NCBI GenBank assembly: GCA_018334675.1
Contig: JAGXLL010000002.1
Span: 62,001 to 126,000, forward strand
DNA length: 64,000 bases
DNA from: Bacteroidales bacterium
Lineage (GTDB): Bacteria > Bacteroidota > Bacteroidia > Bacteroidales > UBA12077
Reading direction: 5' to 3'
The notes beneath the pieces were generated by a model. The model saw only the letters and a list, made by a program, of their open reading frames with translations, had not been told where the DNA came from and ran no database searches. Position numbers and translations under genes: made by a program. Of this stretch, positions 1 to 10,849 are shown one piece after another. Each line of letters starts with the position of its first letter. Position 1 is the first letter of the stretch.

Positions 1-46
1 TGTTCAGGAATTTTCGTCCTTGATGACAAAACCACTACATGATTGA

Positions 47-355
47 ATGATGAAGATAAAGATTTTAACAGGGATCGCCGCTCTGCTATTTTCATCTGTG
101 ATATGGACGCAGGCAGCAGATGATGCAACCTCCGGTGACAAGAAAGTGACTCGCGAAGTATCTTCTTTCACAGAAATTGAACTTTCCGTCGCAGCCAATC
201 TGTACCTGAAACAAGGTAGCGAACATCGTTTGGTACTGGAAGGGGATGAGGATGAGCTGGATGTGTCCATTTCAGGAAGCGGTAAAGTTCGCTATAAAGG
301 AGCACCCAGGGTCAATGCCAGCATATCGGGTTCGGGCAGGGCAGAGTCATATTAA
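47..355 (+). CDS. Short secreted head-GIN (DUF2807-like) protein, apparently lacking the middle of the domain
   Basis: Signal peptide, then SSFTEIELSVAANLYLKQG..LVLEGDEDELD and ..VSISGSGKVRYKGAPRVNASISGSGRAES, typical of the N and C ends of DUF2807; only 102 aa. Confidence 0.6.
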   Translation: MMKIKILTGIAALLFSSVIWTQAADDATSGDKKVTREVSSFTEIELSVAANLYLKQGSEHRLVLEGDEDELDVSISGSGKVRYKGAPRVNASISGSGRAESY

Positions 356-361
356 AGGTTC

Positions 362-928
362 TCACTCCCGGATCACTTTCACCTCCCCGCCGGGTCCTAC
401 CTTGATGATGGACGAAGGGGAGGCTTTTTTATTTTCATCCTGCCTCCATTGCACCACATAATCGACCGAGCGGATGATGGCCGGGTCAATTTGCTTGAAG
501 TTGGCAGGTGAAGGCTTGTTGCTCAGGTTGGCGGAGGTCGAAACAATGGGTTTTTTGAAGCGCTTGAGCACTTCCAGGCAAAAGGGATCGCTGGTAACGC
601 GGATGCCGATGCTGCCATCGGAAGCCACCAGTTTTTCGGGCAAATTGCGGGCCTGATGGTAGATAAGGGTAAGGGGTTTATCGGTCACTTCCATCAGATC
701 CCAGGCAATACCGGGCATATCCTCAACATAGCGCTCCACCCGGGCCTCCGAATCCAGCAGGATCAGCATGCTTTTCCCGGGATCCCGCTCTTTTATATTG
801 TAAAGCCGCTCTATGGCTTGTTCGTTGGTAGCATCGCAACCCAGGCCCCATATGGTATCGGTGGGGTAAAGGATCACCCCGCCGCTGTAAAGCACATCCA
901 GTGCCTTCTTAATATCTTCCTGCATCAT
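362..928 (-). CDS. L-threonylcarbamoyladenylate synthase (Sua5/YciO/YrdC family)
   Basis: GGVILYPTDTIWGLGCDATN..KERDPGKSMLILL, ..SIGIRVTSDPF..PIVSTSANLSNKPSP. Confidence 0.9.
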   Translation of the reverse strand: MMQEDIKKALDVLYSGGVILYPTDTIWGLGCDATNEQAIERLYNIKERDPGKSMLILLDSEARVERYVEDMPGIAWDLMEVTDKPLTLIYHQARNLPEKLVASDGSIGIRVTSDPFCLEVLKRFKKPIVSTSANLSNKPSPANFKQIDPAIIRSVDYVVQWRQDENKKASPSSIIKVGPGGEVKVIRE

Positions 929-2034
929 TGCAATAAAGCTTCCATTTGATCGATGGATTGTTCCACGTTGAATTGTTGCTCCAATCTTCTTCTGGCTTCC
1001 TTCCCCAGGCGCATACGAAGATCCCTGTTACGCAACAAATCCAGCTTTTCTTTCACACCCTGCACATCACCCTTGTTCAGCAAATAACCGGTTTCATTGT
1101 TGCGGATGATCTCCGGGTTGCTTCCTTCGTTGTAAGCAATAACAGGCTTATAACGGGCCATGGCATACATCAGGGGGTGGTTGAATCCGTTGCTGGTATT
1201 GCCGGTGACAAACACATCGATCGAATTCATGAATTCCACCAGGTTGCGGGAGCAGCTGTCCCACACCAGCATCTTCTGCAGCTCGGGGTTTCGCTTGAGC
1301 TTATGTTTGAGGGAACGGATCAACTGTCCGTTGCCATGGATCAGGAACCTGAAATGGGCAGCATCGTCCTTCCTTTCCCTCCTGATCAGCTCGAAAAGAG
1401 TCAAAAAACGCGAAGGATGAACATCCCCGGTCATGACACCCACCATGAGCTCGCCGTTGTTCCGGTAGTCGTGGTAATTGGATGAAGCAGCCCTTTGACC
1501 TGTAACACGCAATCCATTGTATATCACCCGGGTGGACTCCGGCCGGTACATATGGCTTTTGCTTCGAAGCATCCATATCCTGTTGGCATCGGAGTTGGTG
1601 ATCACTGTGGTGATATACCGGTTCAGGATCCAGCGGTTAATGATATTCTCCCGGACAGAAGAGACGGTGCCCCGGCGGTACACCACATTTTTTACCCCGG
1701 CAATACGGGCAGCCAGAGCTCCGGTTTTCACATCGGGAGGATAATTGACGAAAAGGGTGGTGATTTGATCCCGTTTGAGCCGGCGGGCGAGTTTAAGTAT
1801 GTCGGCAGGCATAAAGCCACGCTTTTTGAACTTCTTTACAATCATGCCGTATCGCTTGCCTTTGGCATAAAGCCGGCCGTGAGGATTGGCCAGTATCTCC
1901 ACGGTGTGCCCGCGATCAAACAGGGCCCGCCCCATTTCATAAGGCCAACGCTGATGGTTGGTCCATGAAGACGATGATGTGTAAAAGCATACCCTTATAT
2001 GTGGATCGCGTTCGCTCATAGATTGCCTGATCAT
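925..2034 (-). CDS. Glycosyltransferase (GT4-like)
   Basis: 369 aa; HTVEILANPHGR, VKNVVYRRGT, ..HPLMYAMARYKPVIAYNEGSNPEIIRNNETGYLL..; start overlaps the upstream gene by 4 nt. Confidence 0.75.
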   Translation of the reverse strand: MIRQSMSERDPHIRVCFYTSSSSWTNHQRWPYEMGRALFDRGHTVEILANPHGRLYAKGKRYGMIVKKFKKRGFMPADILKLARRLKRDQITTLFVNYPPDVKTGALAARIAGVKNVVYRRGTVSSVRENIINRWILNRYITTVITNSDANRIWMLRSKSHMYRPESTRVIYNGLRVTGQRAASSNYHDYRNNGELMVGVMTGDVHPSRFLTLFELIRRERKDDAAHFRFLIHGNGQLIRSLKHKLKRNPELQKMLVWDSCSRNLVEFMNSIDVFVTGNTSNGFNHPLMYAMARYKPVIAYNEGSNPEIIRNNETGYLLNKGDVQGVKEKLDLLRNRDLRMRLGKEARRRLEQQFNVEQSIDQMEALLQ

Positions 2035-2305
2035 ATAAAATTAATACAAAATTATTATGGTTCCATATTCATCCGGGAATAATTGCAAACAAATCCATTC
2101 CAATTGGGTTCAGTAAAATTTTGAATCCAAAAGGATTGTTCCGCAGTACCATTGAAAATCTTACTCTACGAGTTTGAGCGTTAAAAAGTTGTAACAAAAT
2201 GATTGATCGAATAAATGCGTAAATCATTGTTCCATATTCCTTACCATAAATTGCCGAAAGATTTATATTTTAGAGCGAATAAAACCACACAAAAAACCAT
2301 ACGTT

Positions 2306-3694
2306 ATGTTTAAAAAAGAGGTTTATATAGACCGCCGCAAGAGGTTAAAAGAAAAGGTAAACAACGGCTTGATCTTTATTCCCGGCAACGGGGAGACCCC
2401 GATGAATTATCCGGGCAATGCCTATCTTTTCCGTCAGGACAGTGCTTTCCTTTATTATTTCGGTCTGGACATGCCGGACCTGGTTGGCATCATTGACCTG
2501 GACAATGACAAGGAATACATCTTCGGAGATGATGTAAACCTGGACGACATCATCTGGATGGGACCGCAGCCCTCCATGAAGGAGCTGAGCAGCGAAGCAG
2601 GGGTGGAAAATTCCATGCCCGTAAAGGAATTGTCCGGTTTTCTGCGGAAAGCCAAAGACAAGGGTCAGAAGATCCACACGCTCCCTTTCTACCGGGCTGA
2701 GAACATCATTCGTTTCGCCGACTGGTTAGGCATTCATCACAACCAGGCGGGAGAGTATGTTTCAGAAGAACTGATCCATGCAGTTGTGGAAATGCGCAGC
2801 ATCAAGGACAGCCATGAAATCGGGGAGCTGGAGAAGGCTGCCGCCATCGGTTATGAGATGCACGTTACCGCCATGAAGATGTGCAATCCGGGGGTATATG
2901 AAAGGGAGATATCAGGTGTGCTGGAAGGTATTCCCCGCACCTACGACGGTATGATCTCTTTCCCGGTGATCCTTACACAGCATGGAGAAACGCTGCACAA
3001 CCATTATCATGGCAACAAGCTGGAAGAAGGCAAGATGATGCTCACCGATGCAGGGGCGGAAACCAATATGCACTATGCTTCCGACATAACCCGTACCATC
3101 CCTGTTGGCGGCAGGTTCAGCGACCGTCAGAAGAGCATTTACAACATCGTGCTGGAGGCCAACGACCGGGCCAGGGAGATGACCAAGCCGGGCGTACCTT
3201 ATCTGGATGTGCATACCGAAGCGGCCCGCACCATCATCAAAGGCCTGAAAGACCTTGGCATCATGAAGGGAGACGTGGAAGAGGCACTCAACAAGGGGGC
3301 CCATGCCATGTTTATGCCTCACGGGCTGGGTCATCCCATGGGCCTGGATGTGCACGATATGGAAGGCCTGGGTGAGAACCTGGTGGGCTACGACAATGAG
3401 ATCAAGCGCTCCAGTGTCTTTGGCTTCTCCGGCCTGCGATTTGGCAAGCGGGTTCAGCCCGGCCATGTCCTGACCAATGAACCGGGATGCTATTTCATTC
3501 CCGAGCTCATCGACAACTGGGAAGGTGAAAAGAAATTCAGCGAACACATCGACTACAAGAAAGTTCGTGAATTCCAGGGCTTCGGCGGAGTACGCCTGGA
3601 AGACGACATCCTGGTCACCAACGATGGCTGTCGCATCCTGGGCAAACGCATCCCCATCACCGTTGAGGAAGTGGAAAAAACCATGAACACCTAA
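2306..3694 (+). CDS. Xaa-Pro aminopeptidase family protein (M24B)
   Basis: 462 aa; aminopeptidase P N-terminal domain plus TDAGAETNMHYASDITRTIPVGG, HGLGHPMGLDVHD, TNEPGCYF, RLEDDILVT metal-site motifs. Confidence 0.92.
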   Translation: MFKKEVYIDRRKRLKEKVNNGLIFIPGNGETPMNYPGNAYLFRQDSAFLYYFGLDMPDLVGIIDLDNDKEYIFGDDVNLDDIIWMGPQPSMKELSSEAGVENSMPVKELSGFLRKAKDKGQKIHTLPFYRAENIIRFADWLGIHHNQAGEYVSEELIHAVVEMRSIKDSHEIGELEKAAAIGYEMHVTAMKMCNPGVYEREISGVLEGIPRTYDGMISFPVILTQHGETLHNHYHGNKLEEGKMMLTDAGAETNMHYASDITRTIPVGGRFSDRQKSIYNIVLEANDRAREMTKPGVPYLDVHTEAARTIIKGLKDLGIMKGDVEEALNKGAHAMFMPHGLGHPMGLDVHDMEGLGENLVGYDNEIKRSSVFGFSGLRFGKRVQPGHVLTNEPGCYFIPELIDNWEGEKKFSEHIDYKKVREFQGFGGVRLEDDILVTNDGCRILGKRIPITVEEVEKTMNT

Positions 3695-3751
3695 GGTTAC
3701 ACTTGAATGAAACCATCGCCTAATAGTCGCTGAGCGCCTGTTAGATGATAA

Positions 3752-3795
3752 GAAAAAAGGGATCTCCGGCAGTCGCCGGACAGATCCCTTTTTTG
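3752..3795. terminator. Bidirectional rho-independent terminator
   Basis: AAAAAAGGGATCTccggcagtcgccggacAGATCCCTTTTTT between convergent genes. Confidence 0.85.
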
Positions 3796-3905
3796 ATGGA
3801 TATCATTTATGGGGGATGATCTCTCTGGTCGTTTTTTCAGGCATCATTTGCGGAGAATGTTCCCCCTTATGCTCCTCCCCGAGATACATGGGTCCTGCCA
3901 GGTGC

Positions 3906-4658
3906 TCAGTCCTTTTCCTCAGAAAAAGAGGCCTTCAGATATTCGCGGTTCATGCGGGCTATGTGATCGAGGGAAATCGACTTGGGACATTCAACCTCGC
4001 ATGCTTCGGTGGAAGTACAGCTTCCGAATCCCAGCTCTTCCATCTTAGCCACCATATTGAGGGCCCGTCTTTTGGCCTCCGGTTTGCCCTGGGGAAGCAA
4101 GGCCAGTTGAGATATCTTGGCTGCCACAAAAAGCGTGGCAGAGGAATTTTTGCAGGCCGCCACACAGGCTCCACATCCAATGCATACTCCGGCATCAAAG
4201 GCCCTTTCCGCATGCTGCCTCTTGACAGGCGTAGAGTTGGCCTCCGGCGCCGACCCCGTATCGACCGATACGAACCCTCCCGCATCCATGATCTTCTCAA
4301 AAGCACTGCGGTCGACGATCAGATCTTTGATCACGGGAAAAGCTTGGGCCCGCCAGGGTTCCACTACGATGGTCTGACCGTCGCGGAAAGAACGCATGTG
4401 CAACTGGCAGGTGGCTACTTCCTTTTCCGGACCATGGGGCCGGCCATTGATAAACAGACCACACGACCCGCATATGCCTTCGCGGCAATCATGCTCGTAT
4501 GCCACCGGGTCCTCCCCCTTCTCTATGAGTTGTTTGTTCAGGGCATCCAACATCTCCAGAAAGGACATCTCCGGATTGATATCATTCAGCGAATAATCAA
4601 CGAACTGACCCTTCGTCTGGGCATTGGGCTGGCGCCATATTTTGAGTTGTACTTTCAT
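3906..4658 (-). CDS. sdhB: Succinate dehydrogenase/fumarate reductase iron-sulfur subunit
   Basis: [58 protein letters not shown]. Confidence 0.95.
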   Translation of the reverse strand: MKVQLKIWRQPNAQTKGQFVDYSLNDINPEMSFLEMLDALNKQLIEKGEDPVAYEHDCREGICGSCGLFINGRPHGPEKEVATCQLHMRSFRDGQTIVVEPWRAQAFPVIKDLIVDRSAFEKIMDAGGFVSVDTGSAPEANSTPVKRQHAERAFDAGVCIGCGACVAACKNSSATLFVAAKISQLALLPQGKPEAKRRALNMVAKMEELGFGSCTSTEACEVECPKSISLDHIARMNREYLKASFSEEKD

Positions 4659-4694
4659 ATCAGCAGATTTTGAATATTATTGGATTGGGATATA

Positions 4695-6614
4695 CTATTT
4701 ATAGGTGCGCGCTTTTACTTCGACAAACTCAAAGTTCAGGGGTTCCTTGTGGAGCCTGGGCATCTGATCCTCCCCCTGATACTCCCAGGTCGCTACGTAC
4801 ATGTAGTTCTCATCATCCCGCAGGGCTTCGCCCGCTTCGGTCTGATATTCCTGCCGGAAATGGCCCCCGCACGATTCATTGCGGTTCAGGGCATCCTCGA
4901 TCAGCAGCTGACTCATCTCTAAGAAGTCGGCCACCCGAACGGCCTTTTCCATTTCCTGGTTGAGCTCGTTCAGGGTACCCGGGACCTGCAGATCCTTCCA
5001 AAACTCCTGTTTCAGCTCCCGAACCTCTGTGCGGGCTTTGTTCAAACCCTCTTCACTGCGGAGCATACCACAATGGTCCCACATGATCTTGCCCAGCCTT
5101 TTGTGGAAAGAAGAAGCCGTTTGTGTACCGTTGATGTTCAACAGCTTTTCAAGTCGCTCCCGTACCTTCTGCTCGGCCTCTTCAAATTCCTTTTCCTCAG
5201 TAGATAAGCGGGGCACCTTGATCTTGTCGGCCAGGTAATTGCCGATGGTGTTGGGCAGGATGAAATAGCCATCGCCGGCTCCTTGCATCAGGGAGCTGGC
5301 CCCCAGCCTGTTGGCTCCATGGTCGGAGAAGTTGGCCTCTCCTATGGCATAAAGTCCGGGAATGGTGGTCATCAGTTCATAATCGACCCATAACCCTCCC
5401 ATGGTGTAGTGCCCGGCGGGATAGATGCGCATGGGTGTTTCATAGGGGCTCTCGCCGGTGATCTTTTCATAGAGCTCAAAGAGGTTGCCATATTTACCGC
5501 CAATGGTTTTGGCGCCCTGTTCCCGGATGGCATGTCTGAATTCCAGGTATACGGCCTGGCCGGTGGGTCCAACGCCGTAGCCTGCATCACATCGCTCCTT
5601 AGCTGCCCGGGAAGCCACATCACGTGGCACCAGGTTGCCGAAGGCCGGATAGCGCCGCTCCAGGTAATAATCCCGCTCCTCTTCCGGTATCTCATTGGGA
5701 TCGCGTTTGTCGCCTTTTGCCTTGGGCACCCAGATGCGTCCGTCGTTGCGCAGGGATTCGGACATCAGGGTCAGCTTCGACTGGAAATCGCTTAGCTGTG
5801 GGATGCAGGTAGGATGGATCTGAATAAAGCTGGGATTGCTGAAAAAAGCCCCATTGCGGTAGGCGATCATGGCCGCCGAACCACTGGATGAGACACCCAG
5901 GGTGGAGAGATAGTAGACGGTGCCATACCCGCCGGTAGCCAACACCACGGCATGGGCAGTATGCCGCTCCAGCTCGCCGGTCACCAGGTTGCGGGCGATG
6001 ATGCCGCGGGCCTGTCCGTCCTTGATCACCAACTCCAGCATCTGGCGGCGCGAATACATCTGCACCTTACCCCGGGCGATCATCCTTTTCAGGGCAGAAT
6101 AGGATCCCAGCAGCACCTGCTGCCCGGTCTGTCCCTGGGCATAAAAGGTACGGGATACCTGTACCCCGCCAAAAGAGCGGGTGGTAATCTGGCCGCCGTA
6201 CTCCCGGGCAAAAGGTACACCCTGTGCCGTGAGCTGGTCTATGATCCCGTTGCTTACTTCCGCCGCCCGGTACACATTGGCCTCACGGGCCCGGTAATCA
6301 CCCCCTTTGATCATATCATAAAAATGCCGGTATACCCCGTCACCGTCATTGCGGTAGTTCTTCGAGGCATTGATGCCGCCCTGGGCCGCCACCGAGTGTG
6401 CCCGGCGCGGACTATCCTGGTAACAGAAAACCTTGACATTGTACCCCAGCTGAGCCAGCGTGGCAGCGGCCGGTGATCCGGCAATGCCCGTGCCGACTAC
6501 GATGATGTCCAGCTTCTTCTTGTTGGCCGGACTCACCAGCTTCATGGTATTCAAATAATTGGTCCACTTTTCTTTTAAGGGTCCTTCGGGTATTTTAGCA
6601 TCTAATGTAGCCAT
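4695..6614 (-). CDS. sdhA: Succinate dehydrogenase/fumarate reductase flavoprotein subunit
   Basis: 639 aa; FAD motif [53 protein letters not shown]. Confidence 0.95.
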   Translation of the reverse strand: MATLDAKIPEGPLKEKWTNYLNTMKLVSPANKKKLDIIVVGTGIAGSPAAATLAQLGYNVKVFCYQDSPRRAHSVAAQGGINASKNYRNDGDGVYRHFYDMIKGGDYRAREANVYRAAEVSNGIIDQLTAQGVPFAREYGGQITTRSFGGVQVSRTFYAQGQTGQQVLLGSYSALKRMIARGKVQMYSRRQMLELVIKDGQARGIIARNLVTGELERHTAHAVVLATGGYGTVYYLSTLGVSSSGSAAMIAYRNGAFFSNPSFIQIHPTCIPQLSDFQSKLTLMSESLRNDGRIWVPKAKGDKRDPNEIPEEERDYYLERRYPAFGNLVPRDVASRAAKERCDAGYGVGPTGQAVYLEFRHAIREQGAKTIGGKYGNLFELYEKITGESPYETPMRIYPAGHYTMGGLWVDYELMTTIPGLYAIGEANFSDHGANRLGASSLMQGAGDGYFILPNTIGNYLADKIKVPRLSTEEKEFEEAEQKVRERLEKLLNINGTQTASSFHKRLGKIMWDHCGMLRSEEGLNKARTEVRELKQEFWKDLQVPGTLNELNQEMEKAVRVADFLEMSQLLIEDALNRNESCGGHFRQEYQTEAGEALRDDENYMYVATWEYQGEDQMPRLHKEPLNFEFVEVKARTYK

Positions 6615-6659
6615 AATATAGAATGTTACTTTTTACAATTTTGTGTGGTAAAGCAGGTA

Positions 6660-7331
6660 TTAGCCGGAAGTGATCAGGAAGTAGACAGGAATGCTTGCGA
6701 ACCCCACCCCCATGATCACAGCAAAGACATAGGCAATGCGCTTCAAACGGATCCGCCACAGGTCATTATCCCATCCCAGACTCTGAAAAGCAGCCCAGAA
6801 ACCATGAGATAGATGGAGGCCGAGGAACAAAGCACCCAGAATATAAATCACGTCATACCACCACCAATTGATGAACAATCCCGATACCAGGCCGTATAAG
6901 TTCTCCATCTCCGTGCCCTCGACCATTACCGTGTCGAGATGCCCAAACCTGACTTTCCAGTAAAAATTGGACAGGTGGATCACCAGGAAAATCAGGATCA
7001 GCACGCCCAAAATGAACATGTTCCTGGATGGCCATGTCGTGCTGCCCCACCTGTCGACCTTTTTATAGCGGACCGGACGGTAACGCTGGTTCTGCAGGGT
7101 GAGGTAGGCAGAATAGATGATGTGGATGATGAAGCCCAGGGCAAGTATTGGCTCCAAAATCCTGATAAACGGATTGGTCACCATGAAATGAGCAGCCGAG
7201 TTAAAGGCATCGGAACCGACCATCAAAAGGGAATTGACGGACAGGTGAACAATCAGAAACAACATCAGAAAGATCCCGGTGATGCTCATTATGAACTTCT
7301 TGCCGACAGGAGAGGTAAAAAAATGGCTCAT
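6660..7331 (-). CDS. sdhC: Succinate dehydrogenase cytochrome b subunit
   Basis: Start chosen at MSHFFTSPVGKKFIMSITG within the longer ORF 6660..7409; multi-TM, operonic with sdhA/sdhB. Confidence 0.88.
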   Translation of the reverse strand: MSHFFTSPVGKKFIMSITGIFLMLFLIVHLSVNSLLMVGSDAFNSAAHFMVTNPFIRILEPILALGFIIHIIYSAYLTLQNQRYRPVRYKKVDRWGSTTWPSRNMFILGVLILIFLVIHLSNFYWKVRFGHLDTVMVEGTEMENLYGLVSGLFINWWWYDVIYILGALFLGLHLSHGFWAAFQSLGWDNDLWRIRLKRIAYVFAVIMGVGFASIPVYFLITSG

Positions 7332-7465
7332 AGGTATGGTTTTTTGGTAAATTTTATAAACTTGCAGAAAGTGCTCAAGTGGGGTTATATACAAATATAT
7401 TGGCCGCAAAGGGTAAATGAAATGTTTCTCAGCAGAAAATTGACAATTTAAACTTATTCTAAGTT

Positions 7466-8731
7466 ATGGAGCCAACATCTCATCAGAATCTCTTTGAGCG
7501 AAACAGAACAAAACTGACCGTTGAAATGGGAAAGGAGGAACTGGTGGTGATGTTTTCCGGTCAAAGAATGCCACGCAACGGCGACCAGTACTTCCCTTTC
7601 CGGCAGGATTCCGATTTTTTCTACCTCACAGGCATTGAACAACCCGACAGCATACTTGTGCTCAACAAATCCGACGCCTTCCTCTTCATCACAGAACCAT
7701 CCGGGCAGGTGGCCCTCTGGGAAGGACAACAGCTGGATGCCGAAAAAGCCCGGGGCATCTCCGGTATTGAAAACATCAGGTGGCTTGGCGAGTTTGAAAA
7801 AATAACGGAAAAACTCCTGCAGACGCACCATACCATCTGTTTCAACCTCCCGGAGAAGATTCCCTCCGGAAAACCCCCCTCCCGGGATGCCTTGTACCTG
7901 GAAGAATTTACAAAGACCCATCCCTTTCACCGCATTCGTTCGCTCAGGCCCCGGATGAAAAAACTCCGGCTGAAAAAGGAACCCGAAGAACTGGAGCACA
8001 TACGCGGGGCCATTGGCATTACCCATCAAGCCTTCAACCGGGTACTGCAAATACTCAAACCCGGGATAAAGGAAAAGACCATCGAGGCTGAGATCACACA
8101 TCAACTCATCATCAGTGGGGCTCAGGGTTTTGCATTCGACCCGATCATGGCGTCGGGGAACAATGCAACTACGCTTCATTACACCGCCAACAGTGCCATC
8201 TGCAAAAACGAGGACTTATTGCTGATGGATTTTGGGGCGGAATACCGGAACTACGCCGCCGACATAACCCGAACCATACCGGTCAGCGGTAAGTACACCC
8301 CCCGACAGAAAGAATGCTACCAGGCCGTGCTGGAGGTGATGAATGAACTCATGGATGAGATCAAACCGGGCACCACCATCGCACAACTCCAACAACAGGT
8401 AGCCAGGGCGCTCTCCCAAAAACACCAGCAGCTGGGTCTCTACACTACCAGTGATGTCAAGGAGGAGGAAAATCGGTGGAAAAAATATTTCCCCCATGGA
8501 GTATCGCACTTCATGGGTCTGGACGTCCACGACTACGGCGATAAAAACACCGTGCTGGAAAAAGGAATGGTCATCAGCTGGGAACCCGGTCTGTATATCC
8601 CGGAAGAAGACATCGGCATACGCATTGAAGATGACATCCTGGTGGACGATAAACCGGTCAACCTCTCGGGGGACATCCCCAAAGACCCCGGACAAATAGA
8701 ATCACTGATGCAGGAAAAAGCAACGACATGA
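7466..8731 (+). CDS. Xaa-Pro aminopeptidase (M24B), second paralogue
   Basis: 421 aa; RQDSDFFYLTGIEQPDS, LLLMDFGAEYRNYAADITRTIPVSGKYT, HGVSHFMGLDVHD, SWEPGLYIPEEDIGIRIEDDILV. Confidence 0.92.
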   Translation: MEPTSHQNLFERNRTKLTVEMGKEELVVMFSGQRMPRNGDQYFPFRQDSDFFYLTGIEQPDSILVLNKSDAFLFITEPSGQVALWEGQQLDAEKARGISGIENIRWLGEFEKITEKLLQTHHTICFNLPEKIPSGKPPSRDALYLEEFTKTHPFHRIRSLRPRMKKLRLKKEPEELEHIRGAIGITHQAFNRVLQILKPGIKEKTIEAEITHQLIISGAQGFAFDPIMASGNNATTLHYTANSAICKNEDLLLMDFGAEYRNYAADITRTIPVSGKYTPRQKECYQAVLEVMNELMDEIKPGTTIAQLQQQVARALSQKHQQLGLYTTSDVKEEENRWKKYFPHGVSHFMGLDVHDYGDKNTVLEKGMVISWEPGLYIPEEDIGIRIEDDILVDDKPVNLSGDIPKDPGQIESLMQEKATT

Positions 8732-9453
8732 TCCATAAAACCCGGGCCCTGGTATTACATCACATCAAATACAGCGATACCAGCATCATCATGCATGCAT
8801 ACACCGAAGCATATGGCAGGCTCAGCTTTATGGTCCAGGGAGTAAGAAAAAGAAACAGCCGGATGAAGATCGGCCTTTTTCAACCCCTTTCTATCCTGGA
8901 CCTGGAAATACAATACAAGGAAAAAAGACAGCTGCAGAAAATCAGGGAAGCACGCAACGCCCACCCTTTCCAAAGTATCCCCCATGACTACCGCAAAACC
9001 AGCATGGCCCTCTTCATGGCCGAACTGCTCTACAAAACCCTTCGGGAAGAGCAGCCCGATCCGGATCTGTTCCATTTCCTCATGAACCATCTGCGGGTGT
9101 TTGATCTGAAAAAAAAGGGACTGGCCAACTTTCACCTCTTTTTCATGACCCAGCTTACCAAATACCTGGGCTTCTTCCCCCACAACAACTTCGATGAGTC
9201 CAACGTATATTTCGACAGCAACAAAGGCTGCTTTATCCCCTTCAAACCCCACCACAACCACTACCTGGAAAAGCCTGAGAGTGAGTTTTTTCATGCCCTC
9301 CTCCGGCATTCCCCCGACCAACATGAGGAACGGATCATTCCCAAATCAAGCCGCCTGAAATTGCTTCATGCCCTGGTTGACTTCTACTACCTCCATAATC
9401 CGGCAATGGGGCATATCCATTCCTTCGAAATACTCCGGGAAACATTTCGTTGA
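8728..9453 (+). CDS. recO: DNA repair protein RecO
   Basis: MIHKTRALVLHHIKYSDTSIIMHAYTEAYGRLSFMVQGVRK; 4-nt overlap with upstream gene. Confidence 0.9.
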   Translation: MIHKTRALVLHHIKYSDTSIIMHAYTEAYGRLSFMVQGVRKRNSRMKIGLFQPLSILDLEIQYKEKRQLQKIREARNAHPFQSIPHDYRKTSMALFMAELLYKTLREEQPDPDLFHFLMNHLRVFDLKKKGLANFHLFFMTQLTKYLGFFPHNNFDESNVYFDSNKGCFIPFKPHHNHYLEKPESEFFHALLRHSPDQHEERIIPKSSRLKLLHALVDFYYLHNPAMGHIHSFEILRETFR

Positions 9454-9562
9454 TTTGGTGAATGGATCGATTATTTTGATAAAACATGCTCACTTCTTCA
9501 TGGCAGAGATCTTCCATGAAAATTTAATTTGTAAATTTACGCTCATTTTTAAATCAGCGCTG

Positions 9563-10699
9563 ATGTTTGGCAACAAGCTTAAAGACACCACAAAGGATCT
9601 GTTTTCCATTATTACCGACAAGGCCAGTGAGATGGATGCCATCAACCTGGTACAGCCCCGCTATAGCGACTGTCCGAAGAAACTGGCTTCCCTGGCGAAT
9701 CAATACATTACAGGAGCTTACAACCACTATGCACCCCCCTATGGTGTATATGAGCTCAGAAAACAAATTGCCGCAAAAATTCAAACCGACTATCAACGCC
9801 AGGTGGACCCCATCAGCGAGATCACCATCACGGCAGGGGCTAACCAGGCCGTTTATACGGCCATCAGCACCCTCGTCTCAGAGGAAGATGAAGTAGTGGT
9901 TTTTGAGCCTGCTTACAAGAGCTATGTCCCCTCCATTCAAAATGCAGGAGGACGCCCCATATATGTACCCCTCAAAATGCCCGACTATCACATCGACTGG
10001 TCGGAGCTGCAGAAGGTGATCAACCCCCGGACTAAAATGATCGTCATCAACACGCCGCACAACCCTACCGGAACGCTGCTGTCTCAAAACGACCTGGTAC
10101 GGCTGAGAAAAATCGTCAACGGCACCAACATCACCATCCTGAGCGACGAGGTATTCGAACACTTTATTTTCGGGGATCATGAACACCAGAGCATCCTGCA
10201 GATCCCGGAGCTTTACCAAAGAAGCATTGTAGTATCTTCCTTTGGCAAATTATTTAATATACCCGGCTGGAAAATCGGTTACTGCATCGCCCCTGAAAAA
10301 CTCTCGCACGAAATACAAAAAACCCACACCTTCCAGATCAATTCGGTGAATACACCCCTGCAGCATGCCCTGGCCGATTATCTGCAGGAAGGTATGGATG
10401 TGCAGGCGATCAAAGACAAGTATGAGGCCAAAAAAGACCTGGTACAACAATACCTGCGGAACTCCAAATTCAAAATGATAGAATCCCGGGGCAGCTATTT
10501 CCAACTGCTGAAATTCGATGCCATCAGCCAAAAAAAGGATACCGAATTTGTTCCTGAACTGATCAAAGACCATAAGGTGGCACTATTCCCCCTTTCCTTT
10601 TATTACCATGATTTTGTTGACAATCATGTAGTGGGGCTCAGTTTTGCACAACCCGACGATCACCTGAAAAAAGGTCTTGAAATCCTGAAAGATATCTAA
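9563..10699 (+). CDS. Class I/II PLP-dependent aminotransferase (methionine aminotransferase-like)
   Basis: Start chosen at MFGNKLKDTTKDLFS within ORF 9368..10699; ITAGANQAVYTAISTLV, NTPHNPTG, SDEVFEHFIF, SSFGKLFNIPGWKIGY. Confidence 0.88.
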   Translation: MFGNKLKDTTKDLFSIITDKASEMDAINLVQPRYSDCPKKLASLANQYITGAYNHYAPPYGVYELRKQIAAKIQTDYQRQVDPISEITITAGANQAVYTAISTLVSEEDEVVVFEPAYKSYVPSIQNAGGRPIYVPLKMPDYHIDWSELQKVINPRTKMIVINTPHNPTGTLLSQNDLVRLRKIVNGTNITILSDEVFEHFIFGDHEHQSILQIPELYQRSIVVSSFGKLFNIPGWKIGYCIAPEKLSHEIQKTHTFQINSVNTPLQHALADYLQEGMDVQAIKDKYEAKKDLVQQYLRNSKFKMIESRGSYFQLLKFDAISQKKDTEFVPELIKDHKVALFPLSFYYHDFVDNHVVGLSFAQPDDHLKKGLEILKDI

Positions 10700-10818
10700 A
10701 AGAGAACGCACGTAGAACTTTTCCTGCAGGTTCTTTCCCACTATAGGCGGTTGAAGACAACAGGTTCATGCGGGAATGGACATACAATGGAAATCATTTA
10801 ACATTCAAATTTTATGTA

Positions 10819-10826
10819 TATATTTG
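10819..10826 (+). promoter_or_regulatory. Candidate Bacteroidota -7 box (TATATTTG) upstream of the GH3 gene
   Basis: Matches TAnnTTTG; no clear -33 box seen. Confidence 0.35.
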
Positions 10827-10849
10827 AATAATAAGTAAACGAAGCTATT

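Noticed and set aside
2912-3547. Long antisense ORFs (e.g. 2912..3547 -, 3816..4673 +, 42430..43170 -, 34047..34799 +)
   Set aside because: They lie opposite well-supported genes and have no family-like sequence; GC-driven shadow ORFs.
2306-8731. Two M24B peptidase genes flanking the sdh operon as a duplicated block
   Set aside because: The two proteins are clearly diverged and the sdh operon is standard; ordinary paralogy, no sign of recent duplication.
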